Under the pieces are notes generated by a model. The model searched no databases. It worked only from the letters and a program-made list of their open reading frames with translations, and was not told the origin of the DNA. From contig NZ_JAMYDV010000005.1 in the NCBI RefSeq assembly GCF_024128855.1, positions 109,749-173,748 on the forward strand: a stretch of DNA of 64,000 bases. Reading direction: 5' to 3'. Source of the DNA: Rhodovulum tesquicola (GTDB lineage: Bacteria; Pseudomonadota; Alphaproteobacteria; Rhodobacterales; Rhodobacteraceae). A program made the position numbers and the translations under genes. Shown piece by piece: positions 53,968 through 63,904 of the stretch; positions within the stretch are counted from its first letter, which is position 1; every line of letters begins with the position of its first letter.

Positions 53968-54017
53968 CTGCCACAGCAACGGATTTTATCAAACGGTAAA
54001 TTCCGAGGTAGTGGCAG
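53968..54017. promoter_or_regulatory. Nested palindrome upstream of preT (candidate operator)
   Basis: Three symmetrical layers share one centre. The core is TTTATC-AAAC-GGTAAA (53985-54000). The next layer is CGGAT against ATTCCG. The outermost is CTGCCAC (53968-53974) against GTGGCAG (54011-54017). The 6-4-6 core has the same architecture as the RutR-type box at 50045-50060. It lies 55-70 bases before the preT start. Confidence 0.55.
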
Positions 54018-54110
54018 AGACGGCCGGTTTGCCGGAGCGGCAGAGGATGCTGCCCAAGGAATGAGCAGAGACGGCGGCAGGCCCCCATCGGCAAAAACCG
54101 CCGCACCCGC

Positions 54111-54139
54111 TTTCCATGGGGGTGACCCTCGCGTATAAG
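54111..54139 (+). promoter_or_regulatory. Candidate promoter of accBC
   Basis: TTTCCA (54111-54116) and TATAAG (54134-54139) are spaced by 17 bases. The -10 matches 5 of 6 consensus bases. The accB ATG follows at 54203. Confidence 0.55.
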
Positions 54140-54202
54140 CGGCCCAATTCACGAAGCGGGCGGCCCCGCGACGGGCCGGATCGCGACCGATCGAGGACAG
54201 GC

Positions 54203-54688
54203 ATGACCAAGACTTCCCACGAGGCGGACGTCGCCTTCATCCAGGCGCTGGCGGAACTGCTGCGCGAACACGACCTGACCGAGCTTCAGGTGAAGCGCGA
54301 ATATGGCGAGGACGACTCGCTGGACGTGCGGGTGTCGCGGTCCTTGCCCGCGCCGATGGCCGCCCCCGTGATGCACGCGCCCGCGCCCCTTGCCATGCCC
54401 GCCACGCAGGCCAGCGCGCCCGCCACCGCCCCCGTGGACGATCCCGCCCAGCATCCGGGCGCGGTGACTTCGCCCATGGTCGGTACCGCCTATCTGCAAC
54501 CCGAACCGGGCTCGGATGCCTTCGTCAAGGTCGGCGACACGGTCAGCGAAGGCCAGACGCTGCTGATCATCGAGGCCATGAAGACGATGAACCACATCCC
54601 GGCGCCACGCTCGGGCACCGTCAAGCGCATCCTGATCGAGGATGGTGCCCCGGTGGAATATGGCGCACCGCTGATGATCCTCGAATAG
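54203..54688 (+). CDS. accB: Biotin carboxyl carrier protein of acetyl-CoA carboxylase
   Basis: A 161-residue carrier protein. The N-terminal helical part is followed by a Pro/Ala-rich linker (about 48-85) and a C-terminal biotinyl domain (about 88-161). Biotin attaches to Lys127 in [11 protein letters not shown]. It delivers carboxyl groups between biotin carboxylase and the carboxyltransferase in fatty acid synthesis. The ATG at 54203 follows GAGGACAGGC. accC begins 12 bases after its stop. Confidence 0.96.
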   Translation: MTKTSHEADVAFIQALAELLREHDLTELQVKREYGEDDSLDVRVSRSLPAPMAAPVMHAPAPLAMPATQASAPATAPVDDPAQHPGAVTSPMVGTAYLQPEPGSDAFVKVGDTVSEGQTLLIIEAMKTMNHIPAPRSGTVKRILIEDGAPVEYGAPLMILE

Positions 54689-54700
54689 GGCGGGCGGCGC

Positions 54701-56050
54701 ATGTTCGACAAGATCCTGATCGCGAACCGCGGCGAAATCGCGCTCCGCGTGATCCGCGCCTGCCGCGAGATGGGCATCCGCTCGGTCGCGGTGCATTCGA
54801 CCGCCGATGCCGATGCGATGCATGTGCGGATGGCCGATGAAAGCGTCTGCATCGGCCCGCCGCCGGGCACCGAAAGCTATCTGTCGATCCCGTCCATCAT
54901 CTCGGCCTGCGAGATCACGGGCGCTCAGGCGATCCATCCGGGCTATGGCTTCCTGTCCGAGAACGCCCGCTTCGTGCAGATCGTCGAGGATCACGGCCTG
55001 ACCTTCATCGGCCCCTCGGCCGAGCACATCCGCATGATGGGCGACAAGATCACCGCCAAGGAAACGATGAAGGCGCTGGGGGTTCCTTGCGTGCCGGGCT
55101 CAGATGGCGGCGTGCCCGATGTCGAGACCGCCCGGAAACTTGCGGGAGACATGGGCTATCCGGTCATCGTCAAGGCGACCGCGGGCGGCGGCGGGCGGGG
55201 CATGAAGCTGGCCAAGACCGCCGACGATCTGGAACGCGCCTTCCAGACTGCGCGTGCCGAAGCCAAGGCGGCCTTCGGCAATGACGAGGTCTACATCGAG
55301 AAATACCTGCAGAAGCCGCGCCATATCGAGATCCAGGTCTTCGGCGACGGACAGGGCCGCGCGGTGCATCTGGGCGAGCGGGACTGTTCGCTGCAGCGAC
55401 GGCACCAGAAGGTTCTGGAGGAGGCACCCGGCCCCGCGATCGACGCCGAGACGCGGGCGCGGATCGGCAAGATCTGTGCCGACGCGGTGGCGCGCATCAA
55501 CTATCGCGGCGCGGGCACGATCGAGTTCCTGTACGAAGACGGCGAATTCTACTTCATCGAGATGAACACCCGCTTGCAGGTCGAACATCCCGTGACCGAG
55601 GCGATCTTTGGCGTGGATCTCGTGCGCGAACAGATCCGCGTGGCCGAGGGGCGGCCCTTGTCCTTCGACCAGGATGATCTGGTGCTGAACGGGCACGCGA
55701 TCGAGGTGCGGATCAATGCCGAGCGGCTGCCGAACTTTGCCCCCTGCCCGGGCCGGATCACCGCCTATCACGCGCCCGGCGGTCTGGGCGTCAGGATGGA
55801 TTCCGCGCTTTACGACGGCTATTCGATTCCGCCCTATTACGACAGCCTGATCGGCAAGCTGATCGTGCATGGCCGCGATCGGGGCGAGGCGCTGGCGCGG
55901 CTTGACCGGGCGCTGGGCGAGTTGATCGTGGATGGCGTGGACACCACGGCACCGCTGTTCCGCTCGCTCTTGCTGGAGCCTGACATCCAGAAGGGCAATT
56001 ACAACATCCACTGGCTGGAACGCTGGCTGGAGGCCGGGCCGGATCTCTGA
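54701..56050 (+). CDS. accC: Biotin carboxylase subunit of acetyl-CoA carboxylase
   Basis: A 449-residue ATP-grasp enzyme that carboxylates the biotin on AccB. It has the N-terminal [20 protein letters not shown], the glycine-rich ATP loop [41 protein letters not shown] and the C-terminal [13 protein letters not shown]. Length is normal. It follows accB and precedes aat in the same direction. Confidence 0.97.
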   Translation: MFDKILIANRGEIALRVIRACREMGIRSVAVHSTADADAMHVRMADESVCIGPPPGTESYLSIPSIISACEITGAQAIHPGYGFLSENARFVQIVEDHGLTFIGPSAEHIRMMGDKITAKETMKALGVPCVPGSDGGVPDVETARKLAGDMGYPVIVKATAGGGGRGMKLAKTADDLERAFQTARAEAKAAFGNDEVYIEKYLQKPRHIEIQVFGDGQGRAVHLGERDCSLQRRHQKVLEEAPGPAIDAETRARIGKICADAVARINYRGAGTIEFLYEDGEFYFIEMNTRLQVEHPVTEAIFGVDLVREQIRVAEGRPLSFDQDDLVLNGHAIEVRINAERLPNFAPCPGRITAYHAPGGLGVRMDSALYDGYSIPPYYDSLIGKLIVHGRDRGEALARLDRALGELIVDGVDTTAPLFRSLLLEPDIQKGNYNIHWLERWLEAGPDL

Positions 56051-56084
56051 CGGACTCGCGCTCCGGCCCGCCGGGATCGAGGGA

Positions 56085-56729
56085 ATGACGGCCGACAGAC
56101 TGACGCCCCGGGTTCTGCTGAACGCCTATGCTGCGGGCATCTTTCCCATGGCGGAGTCGCGCGAGGATCCGGAGGTCTTCTGGGTCCGGCCGCGGCGGCG
56201 CGGGATCTTTCCGCTCGACGGCTTTCACATCTCGAAGAGCCTCGCCCGGCATATCCGCCGCGATCCCTTCATGACCTGCATCGACACCGATTTCGCAGGC
56301 GTCGTCGCGGGCTGCGCGGACCGCGACGAGACCTGGATCAACGACACGATCTTTGCGCTGTACCGCGAGCTGCACGCGATGGGGCACGCCCATTCGCTGG
56401 AAGTCTGGGAGGGCGACACGCTGGTCGGCGGGGTCTATGGCGTGACGCTGGGCGCGGCCTTCTTCGGCGAAAGCATGTTCTCGCGCCGCACGGATGCGTC
56501 AAAGATCGCGCTGGCCTATCTGGTGGACCGGCTGCGCGCGGGCGGTTTCCAGCTGTTCGACGCGCAATTCCTGACGCCGCATCTGCAAAGCCTCGGCGCC
56601 ATCGAGATCGGCCGCGACGCCTATATGCGGCAGCTTGGGGCGGCACTGGCCGGGCAGGCGGATTTCACCGGCCCCCAGACGCCCGCCTCGGGTCAGGCGC
56701 TCTTGCAGCGCAGGACCCAGACATCGTAG
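56085..56729 (+). CDS. aat: Leucyl/phenylalanyl-tRNA-protein transferase
   Basis: A 214-residue N-end rule enzyme that adds Leu or Phe to proteins starting with Arg or Lys, marking them for ClpAP. Recognisable motifs are [64 protein letters not shown] and the C-terminal [15 protein letters not shown]. The start is 35 bases after accC. The last 37 bases overlap the convergent DUF2155 gene. Confidence 0.95.
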   Translation: MTADRLTPRVLLNAYAAGIFPMAESREDPEVFWVRPRRRGIFPLDGFHISKSLARHIRRDPFMTCIDTDFAGVVAGCADRDETWINDTIFALYRELHAMGHAHSLEVWEGDTLVGGVYGVTLGAAFFGESMFSRRTDASKIALAYLVDRLRAGGFQLFDAQFLTPHLQSLGAIEIGRDAYMRQLGAALAGQADFTGPQTPASGQALLQRRTQTS

Positions 56730-57244
56730 CGGGCATGGTCCAACGGGTTCAGCGCCGGGCTTGACGCCAACATCCAGCCCGAAAACAGCCGCGAAACCCC
56801 CGTCTCGTCGGAAATCTCGATCAGCGCAAAGGCGTCAGAGGCCGGGTTGTCCGCAGGATAGCGGCATTCGCGCAGCATCACCTGCAACCGCCCCACCCGC
56901 GCGCCCTGCCCAGGCGCAAGGTCCAGATCGACCACCTCGCCCGACACCCGGTCAAGCCCGCGCAGCACCGCGCCCGCCTGCGCGGTTTCGGTCCGGATCG
57001 CCGGATCGGCCTGCGGGTCGGGCGCGACCGGCAGCATCACAAGCGGGTCTTCCTGCTCGATCGTCGGCAGTGGCTCGCCCAGCAACTGCTCGTTCAGCAT
57101 CGTCTCGCCCGGCGGCAGGTCGTCGAGCGGACCGACCGACCAGCCCTCGGTCGTCCAGCTGTCTGGATCCCAGACGGGTTCCTGCTGCGCCGCCAGAGGC
57201 GCGGCGACCAGCATTAGGACAAGGGCCAGCCGCCCGCCGGTCAT
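56693..57244 (-). CDS. DUF2155 domain protein
   Basis: A 183-residue secreted protein with a signal peptide ([15 protein letters not shown]). The C-terminal DUF2155 domain (about 90-180) shows [41 protein letters not shown] and [18 protein letters not shown]. This family is typical of alphaproteobacteria and its function is unknown. Its ATG overlaps the mlaD stop, so the two are translationally coupled. Confidence 0.9.
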   Translation of the reverse strand: MTGGRLALVLMLVAAPLAAQQEPVWDPDSWTTEGWSVGPLDDLPPGETMLNEQLLGEPLPTIEQEDPLVMLPVAPDPQADPAIRTETAQAGAVLRGLDRVSGEVVDLDLAPGQGARVGRLQVMLRECRYPADNPASDAFALIEISDETGVSRLFSGWMLASSPALNPLDHARYDVWVLRCKSA

Positions 57245-57702
57245 CGACCCGCCTCGTCGGCGGTTGCGGTAAAGACCTTCATCAGCAGAGAGATCAGGCT
57301 GACCGAGCCCTGGGTGTCCAGCATCTCGTCGCCTGGCGACAGGTTGAAGGGCGAGCCGCCGGGGATGATCTCGACAAAGGTGCCGCCCAGAAGCCCCTCG
57401 GTCGAAACCAGAACCGCGCTGTCATCGGGCAGTTCGATCCCCTTCTTCATGGTGAAACGGGCATCGGCGCGAAAGGTCTGGGGGTTCAGCTCAAGCGCGG
57501 TGACGGTGCCCACCTTGACGCCGGCCAGCCGGACATCGGTGCCGACATTGACCCCCTCGACCGAACGGAAGCTTGCCGTCAGTTCATAGCTGCCCGCGGC
57601 GCCGCCGATGCCGGTGGATTGGCTGGCGTACAGGAAGAACCCCACCGCCAGCGCCAGCACCGCGCCGCCCGTGATCACCTCTGTCGTGGTATTCTCGGCC
57701 AT
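57241..57702 (-). CDS. mlaD: MlaD-family lipid-transport protein
   Basis: A 153-residue MCE-domain protein of the intermembrane phospholipid transport system. One N-terminal membrane segment (AVLALAVGFFLYAS) precedes the MCE domain: SYELTASFRSVEGVNVGTDV, LAGVKVGTVTALEL and VLVSTEGLLGGTFVEIIPGG. No mlaE or mlaF genes are seen in the window, so those subunits are encoded elsewhere. It lies between the NDUFA12 and DUF2155 genes in one leftward operon. Confidence 0.93.
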   Translation of the reverse strand: MAENTTTEVITGGAVLALAVGFFLYASQSTGIGGAAGSYELTASFRSVEGVNVGTDVRLAGVKVGTVTALELNPQTFRADARFTMKKGIELPDDSAVLVSTEGLLGGTFVEIIPGGSPFNLSPGDEMLDTQGSVSLISLLMKVFTATADEAGR

Positions 57703-57706
57703 GGTG

Positions 57707-58090
57707 CTATTCGGGTTGCCACGCCTCGTAATCCCGCCGCGGGGCGGGCTCGGGCCTGCGGATCGACCCCGGCGGGGCGTAGGCCAGCGGCGTGCCGGTC
57801 AGATTCTCCTGATGCGGCTTTTCCCAAGACTTGCGCGGAAGCGGCTTCTCGGTCGGGGCCTCGGCATAGGTGTGGTGCAGCCAGCCATGCCAGTCCGGCG
57901 CAATGCGGCTGGCCTCGACCTCGCCATTGTAGATCACCCAGCGCCGCGTGCCGTCCTTCGACTGGTAGAAGACATTGCCCTGTGCGTCCTCGCCGACCTT
58001 CTGGCCGTGGCGGGCGGTGAACAGGCGCGTGCCGAGCGTTTCGGCGTTCCACCAGGTGACATATTTCAGAAGGTCGTCGATCACGCCCAT
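57707..58090 (-). CDS. NADH:ubiquinone oxidoreductase accessory subunit, NDUFA12 type
   Basis: A 127-residue accessory subunit of complex I (B17.2/NDUFA12 family), found in alphaproteobacteria and mitochondria. Family blocks are [39 protein letters not shown] and [13 protein letters not shown]. It begins the leftward run to mlaD and the DUF2155 gene. The main nuo operon is not in the window. Confidence 0.93.
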   Translation of the reverse strand: MGVIDDLLKYVTWWNAETLGTRLFTARHGQKVGEDAQGNVFYQSKDGTRRWVIYNGEVEASRIAPDWHGWLHHTYAEAPTEKPLPRKSWEKPHQENLTGTPLAYAPPGSIRRPEPAPRRDYEAWQPE

Positions 58091-58173
58091 GGGATCCTCC
58101 GCGTGGTGCTATGCGACATATGCCGCATGCGGGCCACAAGGTCCAGTGCCCTGCCCCGGGCCTCGCGGTCTGT

Positions 58174-59361
58174 TCAGATTGCACCTGCCTCGGCGCGGAT
58201 GATGCGCGCGATCAGGGCGCAGTCGTCTTCCGAAAAGGTCAGCGGCAGGCGCATGTCGATCAGCCCCGCCAGCACCCGGTCGGTCCGCGGCAGCGGGTCC
58301 GGGTCGGCCCAGGTCCAATGGGCATAGCGCGATGTGAAGCCCTGCGGGCGCGCGGCGCCGAACCATTTCAGCTCGACCCCCCGGGCGGCACAGCGGGCCA
58401 GGAACGCCTCGATCCGGGGCGCGGGCCAGTCCGGCAGGCGGAACTGGAAGGACGAGCCGACGAACCCCTCCTCGGGCGGCCGCGCGATCAGCGCAAGCCC
58501 CGGCACATCCGCCAGCCCCGCCTCGATCACCCGGTAAAGCCCGTTCCAGCGCGCCACCTGTTCGGGCAGGCGGGCCAGTTGCGGGCGCAGGATCGCGGCG
58601 CGCAGGTTGTCCATCCGGCCCGAGACATTCGGCACCTCGCCCAGAAGCCGGGCAAACGCCTCGGCGGAGGGCGCGGCGCCGTGGCGGTCGAAATGCATGT
58701 AGCTGCCCGACAACAGCACCGCGCGGGCGGCAAGTTCCGCATCGTCGGTGACGATCAGCCCGCCCTCGCCCGAATTGATGTGCTTGTAGGTCTGGGTCGA
58801 ATAGCAGCCCATCACCCCATGCCGCCCCGATGGCACGCCCGCCCAGTCGGCGCCCATCGTATGCGCGCAATCCTCGATGACAGCGACGCCTGCCCCGTCA
58901 CACAGCGCCATCAGCGAGGGCATGTCGCAGAGATGGCCGCGCATGTGGGACAGCATCAGCACCCGCGCGTCGGTTTCCTCGATCCGCCGTTCCAGATGGG
59001 CAAGGTCGATGGTCAGCGCCTCGGTCGTCTCGACGAAGACCGGCCTCGCGCCAAGGCTGGCAATCGCGCCCGGCACCGGGGCCAGCGTGAAGGCATTGGT
59101 CAGCACCGCCTCGCCCGGTTCGACCTGCAAGGCCCGCAGCGCGCAGGCCAGCGCATAGCCGCCCGAGGCGACCGCAAGGCAATAGCGCGCCCCGGTGAAG
59201 GCCGCGAAGTCCTGTTCCAGCGCCGTCACCTCGCCCGCCTCGCCGGGGGCAAGGTTGTAGCGGTGCAGCCGCCCATGCCGCATCACCGCAACGGCCGCCG
59301 CGCTCGCCTCGTCGGGGATCGGCTCCTGCTGGGTGAAGCTGCCGGTGAACCGGTCGGTCAT
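58174..59361 (-). CDS. DegT/DnrJ/EryC1-family aminotransferase
   Basis: A 395-residue PLP aminotransferase of the sugar-nucleotide type. It has VASGGYALACALRALQV, VIEDCAHTMGADW and the Schiff-base Lys193 in STQTYKHINSGEGG. Such enzymes aminate keto-sugars bound to nucleotides. The neighbourhood with glmU and glmS suits cell-envelope sugar metabolism, but the exact substrate cannot be read from the sequence. Its ATG overlaps the stop of gph. Confidence 0.88.
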   Translation of the reverse strand: MTDRFTGSFTQQEPIPDEASAAAVAVMRHGRLHRYNLAPGEAGEVTALEQDFAAFTGARYCLAVASGGYALACALRALQVEPGEAVLTNAFTLAPVPGAIASLGARPVFVETTEALTIDLAHLERRIEETDARVLMLSHMRGHLCDMPSLMALCDGAGVAVIEDCAHTMGADWAGVPSGRHGVMGCYSTQTYKHINSGEGGLIVTDDAELAARAVLLSGSYMHFDRHGAAPSAEAFARLLGEVPNVSGRMDNLRAAILRPQLARLPEQVARWNGLYRVIEAGLADVPGLALIARPPEEGFVGSSFQFRLPDWPAPRIEAFLARCAARGVELKWFGAARPQGFTSRYAHWTWADPDPLPRTDRVLAGLIDMRLPLTFSEDDCALIARIIRAEAGAI

Positions 59362-60035
59362 GGCACCGCCTGCGGAATCAGCCGCCCGGCCAGGTCGAAC
59401 AGCTCGGCATAATCGGCCAACAGCGCCTCGGGCTCCAGCGCGGGCATCTCAGCCGCGGCCGGGCCGAAGGTGACCAGCACGCAGGGCACGCCGGCAGCGC
59501 GCGCGGTGTTGCGGTCGGTTGCGCTGTCGCCGATCAGGATCGACAGCGGCACCGCACCCCCTGCACGTTCCACCGCGGCGCGATAGGGTGCCGGATCGGG
59601 CTTGCGCACGGGCAGCGTGTCGGCGCCCACCAGCGAGCCGAACATGCCCCGCACCCCCAGCCGCGCCAGCAGATCCTCGGCCAGCGCCTCGGGCTTGTTG
59701 GTGCAGATGCCCACGCGGTAGCCCGCGCTGCGCAGCCGCTCGACCGCATCGACGGCGCCGGGATAGATCCGCGTATGCCGGTCCAGGTTCTGCGCGTAAT
59801 GGGCCAGGAAGACGGGAAACTGCGCCTCGACCTCTGCCTCGGGCGCGGCCACGCCCAGCCGCTGGAACGCCAGCCGCAGCATCGCCCGCCCGCCCAGAAA
59901 GGCGGTCGTGGCGTCCTGCAACGGGTCAAGCGGCAGGCCCAGCCCCACATCCTCGAAACAGGCATTCGCCGCGTCGATCAGGTCGCGGCTGGTATCGGCG
60001 AGCGTGCCGTCGAGATCGAAGATGACCGTGCGCAT
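59358..60035 (-). CDS. gph: Phosphoglycolate phosphatase-like HAD hydrolase
   Basis: A 225-residue HAD phosphatase. Motif I is VIFDLDGTLADT, motif II is GICTNKPEAL, the conserved lysine region is VRKPDPAPY and motif IV is ILIGDSATDRNTA. It resembles Gph, which clears 2-phosphoglycolate, but HAD substrates are hard to infer. It is divergent from glmU and its stop overlaps the aminotransferase start. Confidence 0.85.
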   Translation of the reverse strand: MRTVIFDLDGTLADTSRDLIDAANACFEDVGLGLPLDPLQDATTAFLGGRAMLRLAFQRLGVAAPEAEVEAQFPVFLAHYAQNLDRHTRIYPGAVDAVERLRSAGYRVGICTNKPEALAEDLLARLGVRGMFGSLVGADTLPVRKPDPAPYRAAVERAGGAVPLSILIGDSATDRNTARAAGVPCVLVTFGPAAAEMPALEPEALLADYAELFDLAGRLIPQAVP

Positions 60036-60158
60036 GTGCCCCCGCTGCCCGTTGCGCGCCCTGAAACAGAGCGAAACGCCAAGTGATCCGGGCGACGGTT
60101 GCGCGCCCACGCATCCGCGATAAAAGGGATGCAACCAAAAGGAAAGAGCAGAGGCCCC

Positions 60159-61508
60159 ATGCCGACAGCCCTGATCATCCTGGCCGCGGGCCAGGGCACG
60201 CGGATGCAGTCCGACCGCCCCAAGGTGCTGCACGAGGTGGCGGGCGCGCCGCTGATCGCGCATGCCATGGCGGCCGGTGCCGCGCTTGCGCCCGAGCGCA
60301 CAGTGATCGTGGCGGGCCATGGCGCCGACGCGGTGCGCGCTGCGGTACTGGACATCGACCCGGATGTTGCGGTCGTCGTTCAGCAGGAACAGCTGGGCAC
60401 AGCGCATGCGGTGGCACAGACGCGCGCGGTGCTGGACGGGTTCACGGGCGATGCCATCGTGCTTTACGGCGACACCCCCTTCATCCGGCCCGAAACGCTT
60501 GAGGCGATGGCCGAGGCGCGCGCGCGCCATGCGGTTGTCGTGCTGGGCTTCGAACCGGCCGATCCGGGCCGGTACGGGCGGCTGGTCATGGCGGGCGACG
60601 CGCTGGACACGATCGTGGAATTCAAGGACGCAACCCCGGAGGAACAGGCCATAGGGCTGTGCAATTCCGGCGTGATCGCAGCGGATTGCGCGCTGTTGTT
60701 CGAGTTGATCGACGCGGTCGGCAACGACAATGCCGCGGGCGAGTACTACCTGACCGATATCGTCGGACTGGCGCGCGCGCGGGGCCTTTCTGCGGGCATC
60801 GTGGTCTGTGACGAGGCCGAGACGCTGGGCGTCAATTCCCGCGCCGATCTGGCCCGGGCCGAGGCGGCGTTCCAGGCCCGTGCCCGCGCCGAGGCGCTGG
60901 AAAACGGCGTCACGCTGGTCGCGCCGGAAACCGTGTTCTTCGCCCATGACACCGTGATCGGCCGCGATGCCCTGATCGAGCCCAACGTGATCTTCGGCGC
61001 CGGCGTCACCGTCGAATCCGGCGCCCATATCCGCGCGTTCAGCCATCTCGAAGGCGCCCATGTCAGCCGCGGCGCGGTCGTCGGCCCCTTTGCCCGGCTG
61101 CGCCCGGGCGCGGAACTGTCCGAAGACGTGCGCGTCGGCAATTTCGTCGAGGTCAAGAACGCGCTGGTGGCCGAGGGCGCCAAGATCAACCACCTGAGTT
61201 ACATCGGCGATGCGACCGTCGGCGCAGAGGCCAATATCGGCGCGGGCACCGTCACCTGCAATTACGATGGCGTCTTCAAGCACCATACCGAGATCGGCGC
61301 GCGCGCCTTCATCGGTTCCGACACGATGCTGGTGGCCCCGGTCCGCATCGGCGAAGGCGCGATGACCGCCAGCGGATCGGTCATCACCTCGAACGTGCCG
61401 GATGGCGCATTGGCGCTGGGTCGGGCGCGGCAGGACAACAAGCCGGGGCTGGCGGCGAAACTGTTTGAAAGATTGCGGGCCGAAAAGGCCCGGCGCAAAG
61501 GGAATTGA
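60159..61508 (+). CDS. glmU: Bifunctional N-acetylglucosamine-1-phosphate uridyltransferase / glucosamine-1-phosphate acetyltransferase
   Basis: A 449-residue enzyme with two domains. The N-terminal uridyltransferase has LAAGQGTRMQSDRPKVLHEV and LYGDTPFIRPETL. From about residue 245 the C-terminal left-handed beta-helix acetyltransferase shows VGPFARLRPGAEL, GNFVEVKNA and TVTCNYDGVFKHHTEIG. It makes UDP-GlcNAc for peptidoglycan and lipopolysaccharide. The ATG at 60159 follows GAGG. glmS starts 4 bases after its stop. Confidence 0.97.
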   Translation: MPTALIILAAGQGTRMQSDRPKVLHEVAGAPLIAHAMAAGAALAPERTVIVAGHGADAVRAAVLDIDPDVAVVVQQEQLGTAHAVAQTRAVLDGFTGDAIVLYGDTPFIRPETLEAMAEARARHAVVVLGFEPADPGRYGRLVMAGDALDTIVEFKDATPEEQAIGLCNSGVIAADCALLFELIDAVGNDNAAGEYYLTDIVGLARARGLSAGIVVCDEAETLGVNSRADLARAEAAFQARARAEALENGVTLVAPETVFFAHDTVIGRDALIEPNVIFGAGVTVESGAHIRAFSHLEGAHVSRGAVVGPFARLRPGAELSEDVRVGNFVEVKNALVAEGAKINHLSYIGDATVGAEANIGAGTVTCNYDGVFKHHTEIGARAFIGSDTMLVAPVRIGEGAMTASGSVITSNVPDGALALGRARQDNKPGLAAKLFERLRAEKARRKGN

Positions 61509-61512
61509 ACTC

Positions 61513-63333
61513 ATGTGCGGAATTGTCGGCATTCTGGGCGATCACGAGGTCGCCCCCATCCTCGTCGAGGCGCTGAGACGCCTGGAATACCGCGGCTATG
61601 ACAGCGCGGGCATTGCCACGATCAACGCGGGCAAGCTGGATCGTCGGCGCGCGGTGGGCAAGCTGGTGAACCTCTCGGACCTTCTGGTGCATGATCCGCT
61701 GGCGGGCAAGTCGGGCATCGGGCACACCCGCTGGGCAACTCATGGCGCGCCCACGGTCGCCAACGCCCATCCTCACCGCGCGCGTCGGGTCGCGGTTGTC
61801 CATAACGGCATCATCGAGAATTTCCGCACGCTGCGCGAGGAGCTGGTGGCGCAGGGCGCAGGCTTCGAAAGCGACACCGACACCGAGACGGTCGCGCATC
61901 TGGCGCAGGTCTTCCTCGATCAGGGGCTTGCCCCGCGCGAGGCGGCCGAACGCACGCTTGAACGGCTCGAAGGGGCGTTCGCGCTCTTGTTCCTGTTCGA
62001 GGGCGAGAACGACCTGATGATCGCCGCCCGCAAGGGCAGCCCGCTGGCCGTGGGCCATGGCGAGGGCGAGATGTTCGTGGGCTCGGACGCCATCGCGCTG
62101 GCGCCGCTGACGCACCGGATCACCTACCTGGAGGAAGGCGACCGCGCCATCGTTACCCGCGCGGGCGCCCAGTTCTTCGACGATCAGGGCCGTCCCGTGA
62201 ACCGCAAGATCCGCACCATAGAGATCGACGCGACCCGGGTGGAAAAGGCCGGCTACAAGCATTTTATGGCCAAGGAAATCGCCGAACAGCCCAGCGTGAT
62301 GGGCGACGCGCTGCGCCACTACATCAGCGAAAGCGGCGAGATCGTCCTGCCCGGCGGCGGCATCGACTTCACCCGCGTCAGCCGCCTGACGATGGTCGCC
62401 TGCGGCACCGCCTATCTGGCCTGCATGACGGCGAAATACTGGATCGAGCAACTGGCGGGCCTGCCCGTCGATGTCGATATCGCGTCGGAATTCCGCTATC
62501 GCGAGCCGCCGATCCCCGAAGGCACGGTGGCCGTGTTCGTCAGTCAGTCGGGCGAAACCGCCGACACGCTTGCCGCGCTGCGCTATTGTGCCGGAAAGGC
62601 ACAGCGCATCGTCTCGGTCGTCAATGTCGCCGAAAGCTCGATCGCGCGGGAAAGCGACCTCGCGCTGCCGATCCTTGCAGGCGCCGAGATCTCGGTGGCC
62701 TCGACCAAGGGCTTCACCTGCCAGCTGGCCGTCCTGGCGCTTGTCGCGCTCGAGGCCGCGCGCCAGCGCGGGGTGCTGGATGAGGTCGGGCTGGCCCGGC
62801 ATGTTGAGGATCTGCGCTCGATGCCCGGTCGGCTGAACGCCGCGCTGGCCACCGAACCGCGGGTCGAGACCATCGCCCGCCAGCTGTCCGAGGCCAAGGA
62901 CGTCCTGTTCCTGGGCCGCGGCGCGATGTATCCGCTGGCCCTTGAGGGCGCGCTGAAGCTCAAGGAAATCAGCTATATCCACGCCGAGGGCTATGCGAGC
63001 GGCGAGTTGAAACACGGCCCCATCGCGCTGGTGGACAAGACCGTGCCGGTGATCGTGATGGCCCCCCATGACCGGCTGTTCGACAAGACCGTGTCGAACA
63101 TGCAGGAGGTGATGGCCCGCGGCGGCAAGGTGCTGCTGGTGACCGATGCGCGCGGCGCGGCCGAGGCGGGGCACGGCGTCTGGCAGACGCTGGTGATGCC
63201 CGAGGTGCCCGAGTTATTCGCGCCGATCCTCTATGCGCTGCCCGCCCAGCTTCTGGCCTATCACACGGCGGTGGCCAAGGGTACCGACGTGGACCAGCCG
63301 CGGAACCTCGCGAAATCGGTGACGGTGGAATAG
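61513..63333 (+). CDS. glmS: Glutamine:fructose-6-phosphate aminotransferase (isomerising)
   Basis: A 606-residue enzyme making glucosamine-6-phosphate. The N-terminal glutaminase starts at the processed Cys2 nucleophile (MCGIVGILG) and includes LEYRGYDSAGIA and HTRWATHGAP. Two SIS isomerase domains follow (about 290-430 and 460-590), with FVSQSGETADTLAALRY and EGYASGELKHGPIALVD; the C-terminus is NLAKSVTVE. The ATG at 61513 is fixed by the essential Cys2. It is coupled to glmU and feeds the same pathway. Confidence 0.98.
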   Translation: MCGIVGILGDHEVAPILVEALRRLEYRGYDSAGIATINAGKLDRRRAVGKLVNLSDLLVHDPLAGKSGIGHTRWATHGAPTVANAHPHRARRVAVVHNGIIENFRTLREELVAQGAGFESDTDTETVAHLAQVFLDQGLAPREAAERTLERLEGAFALLFLFEGENDLMIAARKGSPLAVGHGEGEMFVGSDAIALAPLTHRITYLEEGDRAIVTRAGAQFFDDQGRPVNRKIRTIEIDATRVEKAGYKHFMAKEIAEQPSVMGDALRHYISESGEIVLPGGGIDFTRVSRLTMVACGTAYLACMTAKYWIEQLAGLPVDVDIASEFRYREPPIPEGTVAVFVSQSGETADTLAALRYCAGKAQRIVSVVNVAESSIARESDLALPILAGAEISVASTKGFTCQLAVLALVALEAARQRGVLDEVGLARHVEDLRSMPGRLNAALATEPRVETIARQLSEAKDVLFLGRGAMYPLALEGALKLKEISYIHAEGYASGELKHGPIALVDKTVPVIVMAPHDRLFDKTVSNMQEVMARGGKVLLVTDARGAAEAGHGVWQTLVMPEVPELFAPILYALPAQLLAYHTAVAKGTDVDQPRNLAKSVTVE

Positions 63334-63806
63334 CGGCTCGGACCACCAGGAACTTTTGAACTGGTCATGGGCAACGGATCGTGGTCGGCCGGATATCCAG
63401 CCGAGCCACTTATCACGACGCCAACTTGCGGACATCCGCTCCAGCCAGGGTGATGCGTTCAAGACGCAGGCTGCGCTCATCCACTACATGCTGCACCGAT
63501 TATCTGGGGAGGCGCTGCACAAGGCACTGCGTGTCCCTGCGATCATAGTTCTTCCCGATCGCCCCAGAAAGTCCTTTCTTTTCAACGGGCGTATGGGACC
63601 GTCGGGGTAAAATTTCTCCCAATTCGGGCCAAAAATCCTCCCGTCGCGGAGTATGTATGAAAAAAGGCCCGCCGAAGCGGGCCTTTCTTAGCGAAAACTG
63701 AAATAAAAACTCAGGCGGATTCCTGAACAACTCGGGGCGGGCGGAGCCGGATCGGATCCAGATCCTGTAGTTTGAACGTAAGCGTCGTTGGACGGCCACC
63801 CGGTTT
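63334..63806. other. Gene-free stretch after glmS
   Basis: Apart from the hairpin at 63660-63689 I see no gene here. Short open frames on both strands have no recognisable motif or ribosome site. The segment is visibly less G+C rich than the rest of the window and leads into transposase remnants, so it may be degraded mobile DNA. Confidence 0.6.
63660..63689. terminator. Bidirectional intrinsic terminator
   Basis: GGCCCGC (63666-63672), loop CGAA and GCGGGCC (63677-63683) form the stem. It is flanked by an A run on the left and TTTCTT on the right, so it can work in both directions. Confidence 0.85.
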
Positions 63807-63884
63807 TCAGGTTGACGGCTGGTAATTCCACGGGAGCAACTCGTCCAGTCGGCCTTGCGGATGGCCGGCGGCGATGGCCTGCTG
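63807..63884 (-). pseudogene. IS66-family transposase C-terminal remnant
   Basis: The minus strand encodes AIAAGHPQGRLDELLPWNYQ followed by PST and a stop. The DELLPWN tail is the usual end of IS66-family (TnpC) transposases. Only about 25 codons are recognisable before the sequence changes to the end of an IS3-type element. Confidence 0.6.
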
Positions 63885-63904
63885 CCGGTTTCGTGGACAG
63901 CAGG

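Noticed and set aside
63356..63610. An 84-codon plus-strand frame after glmS
   Set aside because: No clear ribosome site, no recognised motif and no link to neighbours.
63500..63799. A 99-codon minus-strand frame after glmS
   Set aside because: It runs through the intrinsic terminator hairpin and has no recognisable features.
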